Source: a candidate division FCPU426 bacterium
GTDB taxonomy: Bacteria; Oederibacteriota; JAAXVQ01; JAUVAV01
Direction of reading: 5' to 3'
NCBI GenBank assembly: GCA_030591525.1
Contig: JAUVAV010000029.1
Location: 1-39,026, forward strand
DNA length: 39,026 bases
A program made the position numbers and the translations under genes. This document shows, piece after piece, positions 9,750 through 18,796 of the stretch. The stretch's first letter is position 1; each line of letters starts with the position of its first letter. The notes beneath the pieces were generated by a model. It had not been told where the DNA came from. It saw only the letters and a program-made list of their open reading frames with translations, and searched no databases.

Positions 9750-11525
9750 ATGAGTATATCACCACTTAAAAAAATCACCTTATACGGGCAGCAAAAACAA
9801 AAAAAAGCCGTGCTGGGGAAACTGCAAGAGCTTGGTTGTCTCCATTTGAATTCATTAAATTCTCAGGCCGCAGCCACCCCGCTTTCCGGACCTACTCCCC
9901 AAGCCAAAGCGGCTTTAACTTTTCTGCTTAATTCTCCGGGCCGGCGTAAGCAGGTAAAAGATCCGGCATTGTTTAATGCTCACCAGATCGAATTGAGCGC
10001 TTTGGCTCTGCAAAAGCAGCTGCTCGCTCTCGCCGATGAATGGGATTTTCTGCATAGCCGGAGCCAGGTGCTGAAAAACTGGGGGGATTTTACTTTTCCC
10101 CCCGCGGAAACCTTGGCGCCTTTAAAATTCTGGTTTTATATGGTTCCTCTCCAGGAACTGCCGCAAGTAGCGGCTACTCCGTATGTGTGGCAATTAATCC
10201 GCAAAGATAATCGCTTTGCTTATATCATAGTGATATCTGCCGACAAGCCGGAAAATCTCCCGGTCCTCCGAACTCATACGGGCGGCAAATCGCCGGCCGA
10301 GCTTAGGCAACGCCTGGAAACCATAGAATTCACCTTGGAAGATTTAAACGCCCGGCGCTTAAGTTTGACCCGTTGGTGTTTTTTATTCTCGAAAAACCTG
10401 GGACATCTTGAGGATCAGGCCAACCGCCTGGCCGCCGCGGAGCTAACCTATGAAGATGAGCCTTTCTTTGCCCTGAACGCCTGGGCACCCTCTGATCAAA
10501 TAAAAAAATTGCACGCCTTAGCCCGGCAAAAACAGCTGGTTTTAGAAGTCGCCTCTCCGGCGGAGCACGAAATCCCCCCCACCCAACTGCGCAATCCACC
10601 CAGCCTGGCCGCGGGTCAGGATTTAGTGACTTTTTATACGACGCCTAGTTATTGGTTATGGGATCCCTCCATAGTAGTCTTTTTTTCTTTTACTTGTTTT
10701 TTTGCTTTGATTTTATCGGATGCCGGCTACGCGGCGATTTTGGGCCTGCTGCTCCTTTGGCTATGGCCTAAAATGTCCGCTTCTCCCCTGGGCCGCAGAT
10801 TAAGGATATTATTTGCCGCCATGGTCGGAGCGGCTTTGCTCTGGGGATTCCTGGTCGGCAGTTATTTTGGCATCGCCCCTCATCCGAAGCATGTTTTATC
10901 CTGGTTTAAAATTCTGGATTTACATGATTTTGATGCTATGATGAAACTCTCGATATTAACCGGCGTGGGACATCTCGTGATTGCCAATCTATCCAATTCC
11001 TGGCGATGGCGTCACAGCTTAAAAGCCTTAGCGCCCCTGGGCTGGAGCATTATTTTTATTAGCGGGACCCTGCTCTGGCTAAGCCGGAATCTGCCGGCAG
11101 ATATAACTCATTATAAGCAAATCGCGCTGGGCGGTTTAGGCCTGGGCGGGATAATGATTTTATTTTTTACCCAGGTTAAGGGACCGCTTTTGAAACGGGT
11201 ATTTTGTGGAATCAAGAATTTTGCACTCCTCTCGAGCGCTTTTGGTGATACTTTAAGTTATCTGCGTTTATTCGCCCTGGGGCTGGCCAGCGCTTCGCTG
11301 GCGACTACCTTTAATAATCTGGCCGGACAAGTATATGGCGCTATCCCGGGAATTGGTTTGCTGTTTGCCTTAATTATATTAGTCTTAGGTCACGCGATTA
11401 ATTTTCTTTTGGCTTCAGCTAGTGGTGTCATCCACGGCTTGCGCCTGAATTTTATCGAATTTTTCAGATGGAGTATTTCCGAAGAGGGGTATCCCTTCAA
11501 AGCTTTTAAACTAAAGGAGACATAA
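9750..11525 (+). CDS. atpI: V-type ATP synthase subunit I (membrane stator)
   Basis: Subunit I is the membrane stator that forms the ion half-channels next to the K ring and holds the peripheral stalk. The first ~300 residues are soluble and helix-rich. From about 10660 onward come roughly seven hydrophobic segments, including VVFFSFTCFFALILSDAGYA and SAFGDTLSYLRLFALGLASA. The SYLRLFALGLA stretch is the conserved membrane helix with the channel arginine. At 591 residues it is slightly short for the family. It starts 9 bases after subunit D and ends 2 bases before subunit K, so the spacing is tightly operonic. Confidence 0.93.
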   Translation: MSISPLKKITLYGQQKQKKAVLGKLQELGCLHLNSLNSQAAATPLSGPTPQAKAALTFLLNSPGRRKQVKDPALFNAHQIELSALALQKQLLALADEWDFLHSRSQVLKNWGDFTFPPAETLAPLKFWFYMVPLQELPQVAATPYVWQLIRKDNRFAYIIVISADKPENLPVLRTHTGGKSPAELRQRLETIEFTLEDLNARRLSLTRWCFLFSKNLGHLEDQANRLAAAELTYEDEPFFALNAWAPSDQIKKLHALARQKQLVLEVASPAEHEIPPTQLRNPPSLAAGQDLVTFYTTPSYWLWDPSIVVFFSFTCFFALILSDAGYAAILGLLLLWLWPKMSASPLGRRLRILFAAMVGAALLWGFLVGSYFGIAPHPKHVLSWFKILDLHDFDAMMKLSILTGVGHLVIANLSNSWRWRHSLKALAPLGWSIIFISGTLLWLSRNLPADITHYKQIALGGLGLGGIMILFFTQVKGPLLKRVFCGIKNFALLSSAFGDTLSYLRLFALGLASASLATTFNNLAGQVYGAIPGIGLLFALIILVLGHAINFLLASASGVIHGLRLNFIEFFRWSISEEGYPFKAFKLKET

Positions 11526-11527
11526 AA

Positions 11528-11980
11528 ATGGAACAAATTATTATGGCATTGGGTTGGTTTGGGGTTTTTGCTCCCATGGCGCTGGGCGCGGTGGGCAGTA
11601 TCATCGGCTGCGCGCGCGCCGGACAGGCGGCTTGCGGCGCCCTGCTGGAGACCGAGAGTGGTCATGGACGTTTTATCGGGGTTTCCGCCATGCCCTCTTC
11701 CCAGATTATTTATGGCATTGTGGTTATGCTTACGCTCCAGGGGGCACTCAATGCGGATACCGCACCGGGTATTTTCGCGATTGGTCTCTTAGCGGGTATC
11801 GCGCTGATGGCGAGCGGAGTCTACCAAGGCTATTGCTGCGCGTCGGCGATTAATGTTTCGAAGAGCAAAGTGGAAATTTTCGGTATTTCGCTGGCACCCG
11901 CGGCGGTGGTGGAAGGCTTTGCGGTTTTTGCTTTTGTTTTCGCCCTGGTATTAGTGGGATCCCTGTCAGGAGGAAATTAA
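11528..11980 (+). CDS. atpK: V-type ATP synthase subunit K (rotor ring proteolipid)
   Basis: This is the proteolipid of the membrane rotor ring. The 150 residues give four hydrophobic helices, a duplicated hairpin like Enterococcus hirae NtpK. Motifs that align with the NtpK Na+ site are visible. MPSSQIIYG gives Ser58 and Gln59 in place of NtpK Thr64 and Gln65. SGVYQG gives Gln100 for Gln110. VVEGFAVF gives the carboxylate Glu129 for Glu139. The first hairpin lacks a carboxylate, as in NtpK. From this I infer Na+ rather than H+ coupling. ATG 11528 follows an AAAGGAG box, and the gene sits between subunits I and E. Confidence 0.94.
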   Translation: MEQIIMALGWFGVFAPMALGAVGSIIGCARAGQAACGALLETESGHGRFIGVSAMPSSQIIYGIVVMLTLQGALNADTAPGIFAIGLLAGIALMASGVYQGYCCASAINVSKSKVEIFGISLAPAAVVEGFAVFAFVFALVLVGSLSGGN

Positions 11981-11983
11981 CCG

Positions 11984-12658
11984 ATGGCAACCGATGAAAA
12001 AACTATTTCCGGTGTGCAGGAACTAATCGACCGTCTTCGTAACGATGGCATAGCCTCCGGTAAAAAACAGTATGACCAGATTTTAGAAAACGCGCATGCC
12101 AAGGTCCGAACCATGATCTCGCAAGCCGGCGCGGAAGTGAAAACCATGCGGGCGCAAGCGGAAGCGGAAGTTGCGGCCGAGAAAAAAGCCTTCCAGGAAG
12201 CGCTGCGTTTAGCGGCGCGGGATACGGAATTAAAACTTGAAAACGAGCTGCGCGCGGTTTTCGCCGCGCATGTCCGGCACCTCGTCGCTTTAGAATTACA
12301 GGACAGCGATTTCTTGCGCCAATTGATTCTCCAAATTGCGGGCGTCGCTACCCGGGACATTCCGTCCGGGCAAAAACTGGATATAAAAATCGCCGATCAT
12401 TTATTTAAATCCGATGAAAAATCAACTGCGCTTACTGACGCCGGACAAAGACAGTTGCATAATTTTATCTTAGGTATTTCCCGTGAGATGTTGCGGGCGG
12501 GGGTGGAATTACATCCCGCCGGCAACGATAATCACGGGATAAAAGTCTCTTTAGTGGGAGAAGAATTGGAAATCGATCTTTCGGAAAAAGCCCTGATGGA
12601 ACTGCTTTTGCAGCAATTGGCGCCTAAATTCAGATCTGTCATGCAAGGAAGCGAGTAA
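11984..12658 (+). CDS. atpE: V-type ATP synthase subunit E (peripheral stalk)
   Basis: Subunit E is a peripheral-stalk component that holds the catalytic head against rotation. The 224 residues begin with about 100 residues of highly charged Ala/Lys/Glu-rich helix (for example QAEAEVAAEKKAFQEAL), the usual coiled-coil arm, followed by a more globular C-terminal half. ATG 11984 comes 3 bases after the stop of subunit K, with AGGAGG upstream inside the end of the K gene. In related operons E is the first gene; here it is fifth. Identification rests on the coiled-coil arm, size and context. Confidence 0.85.
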   Translation: MATDEKTISGVQELIDRLRNDGIASGKKQYDQILENAHAKVRTMISQAGAEVKTMRAQAEAEVAAEKKAFQEALRLAARDTELKLENELRAVFAAHVRHLVALELQDSDFLRQLILQIAGVATRDIPSGQKLDIKIADHLFKSDEKSTALTDAGQRQLHNFILGISREMLRAGVELHPAGNDNHGIKVSLVGEELEIDLSEKALMELLLQQLAPKFRSVMQGSE

Positions 12659-12672
12659 CCAATAAATACGTT

Positions 12673-13356
12673 ATGAGCCAAGTAAATGTTTACTATACCT
12701 TGATCTCAAGTCTGCCCTATCTGCCGCGTTACGATCAGGTGGATCGGTTGCCGATTAATCAGGAGCGCTTGCGGGAACGATTGAAAATGCTCGAACCCCA
12801 GGACGCTGAATTGATCGGGCAGATCGCCAAGTTTTTGTGCTGGGACCGGCAGCCGGCCGCCTGCACGGACGAGGAAATGATCGCGCAATATGAAAAAATG
12901 CGCCCCTTTATGAACCAGCCGGCGTTAGCGGCTATCATCGGATTTCGGATGGATCTAATCACCATCCTGGCCGCGCTCCGCCGCCGGCATCTGGGCTGGG
13001 GCGCACCGCAAGGGGATCAGCCCTGGGCGGTGAGCCGTTTGGCCCGGCATATTGAGCAAAATTGGGAAGACCCGACTTTTAAATTAGGCGCCGGCTATTC
13101 CTGGATCGCGCCGGTTCGCGATTTGCTGGTAGCGGAAGAAACCTTGGCCTTGGATCAGCTGATTTTTAATTTGATCTGGGACCGGATAAACCAGCTGACT
13201 TCCGGTATGGATTTTTGTTTAGAAAAACTTTTAGGATATTTATTTAAATGGGACGTCATAGAAAACTGGTTATCCTATGAGTCCCGCGCTGCGGAAAGCA
13301 GATTCATAGAACTCGTGCAGGAGGTTACGTGTGAGCACAAAATCGATTTTAAGTAA
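12673..13356 (+). CDS. DUF2764 protein of V-type ATPase operons
   Basis: This 227-residue protein matches the DUF2764 type found in V-ATPase operons of chlamydiae, spirochaetes and Bacteroidetes, always between subunits E and A as it is here. The N-terminus YYTLISSLPYLPRYD is characteristic. The protein is helical and rich in Trp and Arg, with no membrane segment. By position and by the absence of any recognisable subunit C gene in the operon, it may act as the C-like socket between the central stalk and the membrane ring; that is inference. Its end overlaps the start of subunit A by 26 bases, which suggests translational coupling. The ribosome-binding site is weak. Confidence 0.8.
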   Translation: MSQVNVYYTLISSLPYLPRYDQVDRLPINQERLRERLKMLEPQDAELIGQIAKFLCWDRQPAACTDEEMIAQYEKMRPFMNQPALAAIIGFRMDLITILAALRRRHLGWGAPQGDQPWAVSRLARHIEQNWEDPTFKLGAGYSWIAPVRDLLVAEETLALDQLIFNLIWDRINQLTSGMDFCLEKLLGYLFKWDVIENWLSYESRAAESRFIELVQEVTCEHKIDFK

Positions 13357-15154
13357 TTCGCCCCCCGCCAGCGCGGAAGTAGTGGTGGTTCGCGAAAATT
13401 TGGTCACAATTGCCGTCGCTAATCAGGCTATCCGGAAAAACGAGGTAGGCTATGTCTGTGTGGGCCAGGAACGATTGATGGCGGAAGTATTACGTATTCA
13501 AGGGCAAGAGGCTGATATGCAGGTGTTTGAAGACACCCGCGGGGTACGCGTGGGCGACCGCGTCGAGCTAACCGGAGAGATGCTCTCAGTCGGCCTCGGC
13601 CCCGGGCTGCTGGGACAAGTCTTTGATGGTCTGCAAAAGCCACTGGCAGTGATCGCCCGTGAGCATGGATATTTTCTTCCCCGGGGAGTGAAAGCGGCTC
13701 CTTTAAACACTGAAAAAAAATGGAACTTTACTCCGGTCGTCAAACCCGGTGATCAGGTGGTGGCCGGACAAGTTATTGGAACTATTCCGGAGGGAGCATT
13801 TACGCATAAAATTATGATGCCCTTTAATCTGATGACGACCGTGGAAATTACGCGTGTCTTGTCAGGCAGTTTTACAGTTAATCAATCCGTCGCCTTTTAT
13901 AAAAACGGCGCTGGTCAAGAAGAGGCCGTTACGCTAACCCAGCGCTGGCCGGTTCGAAAACCCCTGCCGGAATTAATGCTTAATCGCCGCCTTTGCACCC
14001 GCCTCTATCCGGATGAACCGATTACGACTACCATACGCATTATTGATACCTTTTTACCCATTGCCCGGGGAGGAACCGCCTGTATTCCCGGACCCTTTGG
14101 AGCGGGAAAAACCGTTTTGCAGAGCTTAATTGCCCGTTATTCCACCGTCGATATTGTTATCATTGTGGCTTGTGGTGAACGGGCGGGTGAAGTCGTTGAG
14201 ACCATAACCGAATATCCCAATATGCAAGATCCTCAGACCGGCGGTGCTTTAATGGATAGAACCGTAATTATTTGTAATACCTCTTCCATGCCGGTTGCTG
14301 CCCGGGAAGCATCTATCTACACGGGGGTCACGATTGGAGAGTATTATCGTCAAATGGGTTATAATGTCTTGGTGATTGCTGATTCTACGTCTCGCTGGGC
14401 GCAAGCCATGCGCGAGACCTCGGGCCGGATGGAGGAAATCCCGGGCGAGGAAGGCTTTCCGGCTTATCTCGATTCGTCGATTAAAAACATTTATGAACGA
14501 GCCGGTTTAATTAAAACCCAGGATAATTCCATCGGCAGTGTTACCATGATTGGTACGGTCTCGCCCGCGGGCGGAAACTTTGAAGAGCCGGTTACGCAAG
14601 CCACCCTCTCCACGGTAAAAACGTTTTTAGGTTTATCCGCTGACCGGGCTTATCGCCGTTTTTACCCGGCGATTGATCCCCTGATTTCCTGGTCGCGGTA
14701 TCTGGATCAGTTAAAAACCTGGTTTGCTAAAAACCTGACTCCGGGCTGGACCCAGGATGTGAAAGATTTACACGCCCTGATCCGCCGGGGAGATTCGATC
14801 TATCAAATGATGCAGGTCTCAGGCGAAGAAGGCATTACGCTTTCCGATTACCTGACCTGGCAAAAAGCCACTCTGCTGGATATGGTTTTTCTACAGCAGG
14901 ATGCTTTCGATGAAGTCGATATTTCCATGCCGCAGTCACGGCAAGTAGAAAGTTTACAACTAATCAAAACCTTAATTGATAGCGATTACCGCTTTGCAAC
15001 CAAGGAGGAAGCCCGCGATTTTTTTACGCGTCTGACCGGTCTCTATAAAAATTTAAACTATAGCCCGGCTAATTCTCCGGATTGTCAAAAATATAAAAAA
15101 GAAATTTTGGAATTAACCGAGAAAAATACCGCGCTGCCATCGGTTGATGCCTGA
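13331..15154 (+). CDS. atpA: V-type ATP synthase subunit A (catalytic)
   Basis: This is the catalytic subunit that hydrolyses or makes ATP. The Walker A motif GPFGAGKTV lies near residue 254, followed by the conserved CGERAGEVVETITEYP and VLVIADSTSRWAQAMRETSG. The V/A-specific non-homologous insertion is present before the P-loop (near VKPGDQVVAGQVIG). At 607 residues it is near the family norm. I chose GTG 13331, with GGAGG seven bases upstream; it overlaps the DUF2764 gene. It is the last gene of the operon, whereas related operons place A in front of B. No strong terminator is visible after it, only a short GGCC-based stem near 15178-15194. Confidence 0.95.
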   Translation: MSTKSILSNSPPASAEVVVVRENLVTIAVANQAIRKNEVGYVCVGQERLMAEVLRIQGQEADMQVFEDTRGVRVGDRVELTGEMLSVGLGPGLLGQVFDGLQKPLAVIAREHGYFLPRGVKAAPLNTEKKWNFTPVVKPGDQVVAGQVIGTIPEGAFTHKIMMPFNLMTTVEITRVLSGSFTVNQSVAFYKNGAGQEEAVTLTQRWPVRKPLPELMLNRRLCTRLYPDEPITTTIRIIDTFLPIARGGTACIPGPFGAGKTVLQSLIARYSTVDIVIIVACGERAGEVVETITEYPNMQDPQTGGALMDRTVIICNTSSMPVAAREASIYTGVTIGEYYRQMGYNVLVIADSTSRWAQAMRETSGRMEEIPGEEGFPAYLDSSIKNIYERAGLIKTQDNSIGSVTMIGTVSPAGGNFEEPVTQATLSTVKTFLGLSADRAYRRFYPAIDPLISWSRYLDQLKTWFAKNLTPGWTQDVKDLHALIRRGDSIYQMMQVSGEEGITLSDYLTWQKATLLDMVFLQQDAFDEVDISMPQSRQVESLQLIKTLIDSDYRFATKEEARDFFTRLTGLYKNLNYSPANSPDCQKYKKEILELTEKNTALPSVDA

Positions 15155-15225
15155 AACGTTTTCCTCAAAAAGTAACGGCCTATCCTTGGCCGCTTGCTCC
15201 GGGACATAGGGGACATGGTTAGGGA

Positions 15226-16224
15226 ATGGAAAAGCATAAAAAAACCGAGATTTATCTGGCGCCAATACAGGGTATAACCAATAAAGTTTATGTAGACACC
15301 TATCATGAGCGGTTTGAGGGTGTGGATTATTATTGTGCGCCTTTTATCAAAGTACAGTTGCCTAAACTTGCCAAGCGTAAACGAAAAAAACTTGCCCTGC
15401 CGGAAGCTAAGCAAAACATCCCGTTGATTCCACAAATCTTATCCAATGACAGCCGGGAATTTTATCAGTTTGATCAGGAGCTCCAGGAATTGGGCTATCA
15501 GGAATTTAACTGGAATTTGGGATGCCCTGTCCGAATGGTTGCCAATAAAAAGCGGGGTTCAGGATTGCTGCCCCATGCTGATCGGATTAAGACTATTTTG
15601 GATGAAGTCATGGGGAACCTGCATTGCCGGTTATCCATTAAAACGCGCTTGGGATTCACTAATAGTGAAGAAGTCCTTGCACTGATTCCTATATTTAATC
15701 AGTATCCCATCCAAGCACTGATCATTCATCCCAGAATCGGCAAGCAAATGTATGCCGGGCAGGTGGATTTAAAGCGCTTTGCCGAGTGTCTCGCCTTAAG
15801 CAACCATCCGGTGGTTTACAATGGTGATATTTTTAATGTGGCTGCTTATAACACCCTGCAAAAACAGTTTCCTCAAATCAATAAATGGATGTTAGGCCGG
15901 GGGATTCTGGCCAATCCGTTTTTACCGGCTCAAATCAAGGGGTGGGAAAGTGGTCAGACCAATAAATTGGAACGGATTATACAATTTCATGAAAACTATT
16001 CCAGCCAATATGAAAAAATCTTATCGGGGCCAACCCATATTGTTGATAAATTAAAAGAATTCTGGTCTTTTGGGCATCATGTTTTTGAGGAGGGTAATTC
16101 ATTTTACCAGCAATTGAAAAAAGCCAGACACTACGATGCTTATAAGATCATGGTCCGAAAGTTTTTTGCAACGCAACCGGTTGTGCGGGATCATGTCAGC
16201 GTAAATTCAATGGATTTTATGTAG
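15226..16224 (+). CDS. tRNA-dihydrouridine synthase family protein
   Basis: This is an FMN-dependent enzyme that reduces uridine to dihydrouridine in tRNA. The TIM-barrel start is IYLAPIQGITNKVY. The catalytic-cysteine motif NLGCPVRMVANKKRGSGLL is intact (Cys100). The later SIKTRLGF and the phosphate-binding LGRGILANPFL match the Dus family. The 332-residue length fits. The overall look is closest to the DusC-like branch, but I would not fix the subtype. The ribosome-binding site is weak (TTAGGG). The ABC-F gene follows after 11 bases, so the two may be cotranscribed. Confidence 0.87.
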   Translation: MEKHKKTEIYLAPIQGITNKVYVDTYHERFEGVDYYCAPFIKVQLPKLAKRKRKKLALPEAKQNIPLIPQILSNDSREFYQFDQELQELGYQEFNWNLGCPVRMVANKKRGSGLLPHADRIKTILDEVMGNLHCRLSIKTRLGFTNSEEVLALIPIFNQYPIQALIIHPRIGKQMYAGQVDLKRFAECLALSNHPVVYNGDIFNVAAYNTLQKQFPQINKWMLGRGILANPFLPAQIKGWESGQTNKLERIIQFHENYSSQYEKILSGPTHIVDKLKEFWSFGHHVFEEGNSFYQQLKKARHYDAYKIMVRKFFATQPVVRDHVSVNSMDFM

Positions 16225-16235
16225 AGGTTTTAATT

Positions 16236-18110
16236 ATGTCTTTAATCAGTTTACGCGATATCCGGATCGCTTTTGGCGGTCCCATTATTCTGGAAGATCT
16301 TTCTCTGGATATTCACAAAGGCCAACGCATCTGTATTCTGGGACGCAATGGCGTTGGCAAGACTACGCTTATGAAAATCATATGCCAACAACTCAAGCCG
16401 GATTCAGGCGAGATCAGTTTTGCGACCGGATTGCAATCAGCCTATCTTTCCCAGGAGGTGCCGGACAACCTGATAGGCACCGCCTGGGAAGTTGTGGCCG
16501 CCGGCGCCGGGCCCACCGGTGAAATACTGGCAACGTATCACCGGGAACTTGCCGAACCGACGGATCCGGATCTGCTCCACAAACTACAGCACGAGCTTAC
16601 CACGCAGGATGGTTGGAAAATCGAGACAGTTGTCAAACGGGTGCTCAGTCAGGTTCAGGTTGATCCGGATGTTCCCTATGAGTCTCTATCGGGCGGCATG
16701 CGGCGGCGTGTTTTTCTTGCCCGGACGTTGGTAAAAGAACCGGATGTACTGCTCCTTGATGAACCGACCAACCATCTTGATCTGGAGTCCATTGCCTGGC
16801 TGGAAAATTTTCTCCTGTCCTCCAAACTGACCGTGGTTTTCGTTACCCATGACCGCCGACTGCTCAGGAACGTGGCCACACGTATTATTGAAATCGACCG
16901 GGGACAGGTTGTGGATTGGAGTTGCGACTACCCAACTTTTCTGGAACGCAAACAAGCGGTTCTGGACAACGAGGAAAAAGCCTGGGCCCGGTTCGATAAA
17001 AAAATGGCCCAGGAAGAAGTGTGGATTCGTCAGGGAATCAAAGCGCGGCGCACCAGAAATGAAGGGCGGGTCCGGGCGCTTATGAAAATGCGCGAAGAAA
17101 GGCGCCAACGCCGGGAACGACAGGGCCGGGTCTCGATGACTATCAGTACTTCCGAACGCTCAGGCGATCAGGTTCTGCAAGCCAAAAATGTCAGCTTTGC
17201 TTATGGGCAAACACCCATTATCCGGGATTTTTCGTTTACCCTCTCACGCGGCGATCGCATTGGGATTATTGGGCCCAATGGTTGCGGAAAAACCACCCTG
17301 TTAAATCTGTTACTCGGCCAACTTGCCCCGCACCAAGGCCGGGTCGAACTTGGCGCCCAGGTAGTGCCCGTTTATTTTGATCAACTGCGCCTGGGCATTG
17401 ATCCTGATAAAACTGTCTGGGAAAATGTTGTGCCCTCCGGCGGAGATCGGGTCACCATCAACGGTCAGTCCCGGCATATCATAGGTTATCTGCAGGATTT
17501 TCTTTTTACCTCAGAACGTGCCAGAACCCCGGTCAAACAACTTTCCGGCGGTGAAAAGTATTGCTTGCTGCTGGCCCGGTTGTTTGCCCGGCCCTCCAAC
17601 CTGCTCATATTTGACGAGCCTACCAATGATCTGGATACCGAGACTTTGGAACTGCTGGAAGAGGTGCTCTCGGATTATAAAGGCACCCTGCTGGTGGTTA
17701 GTCACGACCGTGAGTTTTTGAATAACGTTGTCACCTCCGCCTTGATTTTTGGAAACAACTTTAGAGTAAATGAGTATATTGGCGGTTATGATGACTGGAA
17801 AAAACAGCTTGAGCAACTGAGCGCAACCTCTTGCCCGGAACCACTGGTGCCAAAAGCAAAAGCCGCCCAGCCGTACCCGAAAAAGACTGCCAAAAAATTA
17901 TCTTACAAAGAAACCAGGGAACTGGAAGCACTTCCCGGGCTGATTGAATCTTTGGAAAAAGAGCAGGCAGCGATCCATCAACAGTTATCGGATTTTGAGC
18001 AATGCAAGCAACCGGGATTTGTCGCCCAAGCAAAGGCCCGCCTGGCTCAGATCGGGACCGAGCTGGCCCAGGCTTATACCCAATGGGGAGAACTTGACCG
18101 GCGGGCATGA
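16236..18110 (+). CDS. uup: ABC-F family ATPase, Uup-like
   Basis: This is a soluble protein with two ABC ATPase domains and no membrane segments, of the ABC-F group that acts on ribosomes. Domain 1 has GRNGVGKTT, signature LSGGMRRR and LLLDEPTNHLD. The charged inter-domain linker follows (about residues 245-310). Domain 2 has GPNGCGKTT, LSGGEKYCLLLARLFARP and FDEPTNDLD. The tail of about 80 residues is Lys/Glu/Gln-rich and coiled-coil-like, which is the mark of Uup. The 624-residue length fits. The ribosome-binding site is AGAGG ahead of ATG 16236. It is the last core gene before the accessory island. Confidence 0.88.
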   Translation: MSLISLRDIRIAFGGPIILEDLSLDIHKGQRICILGRNGVGKTTLMKIICQQLKPDSGEISFATGLQSAYLSQEVPDNLIGTAWEVVAAGAGPTGEILATYHRELAEPTDPDLLHKLQHELTTQDGWKIETVVKRVLSQVQVDPDVPYESLSGGMRRRVFLARTLVKEPDVLLLDEPTNHLDLESIAWLENFLLSSKLTVVFVTHDRRLLRNVATRIIEIDRGQVVDWSCDYPTFLERKQAVLDNEEKAWARFDKKMAQEEVWIRQGIKARRTRNEGRVRALMKMREERRQRRERQGRVSMTISTSERSGDQVLQAKNVSFAYGQTPIIRDFSFTLSRGDRIGIIGPNGCGKTTLLNLLLGQLAPHQGRVELGAQVVPVYFDQLRLGIDPDKTVWENVVPSGGDRVTINGQSRHIIGYLQDFLFTSERARTPVKQLSGGEKYCLLLARLFARPSNLLIFDEPTNDLDTETLELLEEVLSDYKGTLLVVSHDREFLNNVVTSALIFGNNFRVNEYIGGYDDWKKQLEQLSATSCPEPLVPKAKAAQPYPKKTAKKLSYKETRELEALPGLIESLEKEQAAIHQQLSDFEQCKQPGFVAQAKARLAQIGTELAQAYTQWGELDRRA

Positions 18111-18134
18111 CGAGCGGGGTCATTGTAACTATTT

Positions 18135-18276
18135 GATTCTGCTGCAAAACCCCCTAAGAAGTCATTGCGAGCGACCGTAGGGAGCGTGGCAATCTGCTTT
18201 TATCCTTATAAAATCGAGATTGCTTCGTCGCTATTGCTCCTCGCAAAGACAACAAAAGGGGTTTTGCAGCAGAATC
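18135..18276. repeat. MITE-like element with 19-base inverted ends
   Basis: GATTCTGCTGCAAAACCCC at the left and its exact reverse complement at the right bound a 142-base element. Inside lies a second, imperfect inverted repeat of the widespread GTCATTGCGAGCGA...GGCAATCT type, ending GCTCCTCGCAAAGAC. There is no open frame. The element lies just after the ABC-F gene and just beyond the toxin gene, at the left edge of the accessory island. Confidence 0.75.
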
Positions 18277-18280
18277 CTAT

Positions 18281-18547
18281 TTATTCATAATGTGTCCACA
18301 TGCGGATAATTTTTACAATTTTCTGTTTTTCCATGACTTGATAGACCAGCCGGTGCTGGATATTAATGCGCCGGGAATAGGCGCCGGCTAAATCGCCAAT
18401 TAGTTTTTCATAAGGCGGCGGGGTCTGATACGGATCCTTTTTTAAAACCTCCAACAGCGTTTCAACTTTGGGACGGAGACCGCTGCGGGATATCTTTTTC
18501 GCATCTTTCTGTGCATGGGTAGTAAAAAGCAGAGTCCATTCTACCAT
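18281..18547 (-). CDS. Txe/YoeB family toxin
   Basis: This is a ribosome-dependent mRNA endonuclease toxin of the YoeB type. The 88 residues carry the whole family pattern: WTLLFTTHAQKDAKKI at the start, SGLRPKVETLLEVLKKDPYQ, then YEKLIGDLAGAYSRRIN, QHRLVYQV and the C-terminal MWTHYE. The terminal His-Tyr pair and the arginine of SRRIN correspond to catalytic residues of E. coli YoeB. The start codon overlaps the antitoxin stop codon region, so translation is coupled to the antitoxin. The reading frame is intact, so the toxin is probably functional. Confidence 0.9.
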   Translation of the reverse strand: MVEWTLLFTTHAQKDAKKISRSGLRPKVETLLEVLKKDPYQTPPPYEKLIGDLAGAYSRRINIQHRLVYQVMEKQKIVKIIRMWTHYE

Positions 18548-18783
18548 TTAAGTTTTCGGCTGCAGCGCTTAGCGGGTGTTTTCAGGCCCTGGCGAATGGA
18601 TTCGCGCATACCCGGTACGGAAAGCAAATACAGCGTCTCCTGAACCGCACGCCAATCATCCTCGGAAATCAGTACTGCCCGGGACCGTTTGCCGTTGATT
18701 TGTATGGGTTCATGGGAAGCGGCCGTTTGATCCAACAAACGATACAAATTGCTTCTTGCCTGGCTGGCTGTAAATGTAGTCAT
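18541..18783 (-). CDS. Phd/YefM family antitoxin
   Basis: This is the antitoxin and autorepressor of the YoeB-type toxin. The 80-residue protein begins MTTFTASQARSNLYRLLDQT and continues EPIQINGKRSRAVLISEDDW, the classic YefM/Phd DNA-binding N-terminal fold; the basic C-terminus would wrap the toxin. I chose ATG 18783 because GAGGTGAG lies a few bases upstream; the GTG three codons earlier is part of that ribosome-binding site. It overlaps the toxin gene by a few bases. A palindromic operator and a TTGACA box lie just upstream. Confidence 0.88.
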   Translation of the reverse strand: MTTFTASQARSNLYRLLDQTAASHEPIQINGKRSRAVLISEDDWRAVQETLYLLSVPGMRESIRQGLKTPAKRCSRKLKW

Positions 18784-18796
18784 TTTTCTCACCTCG

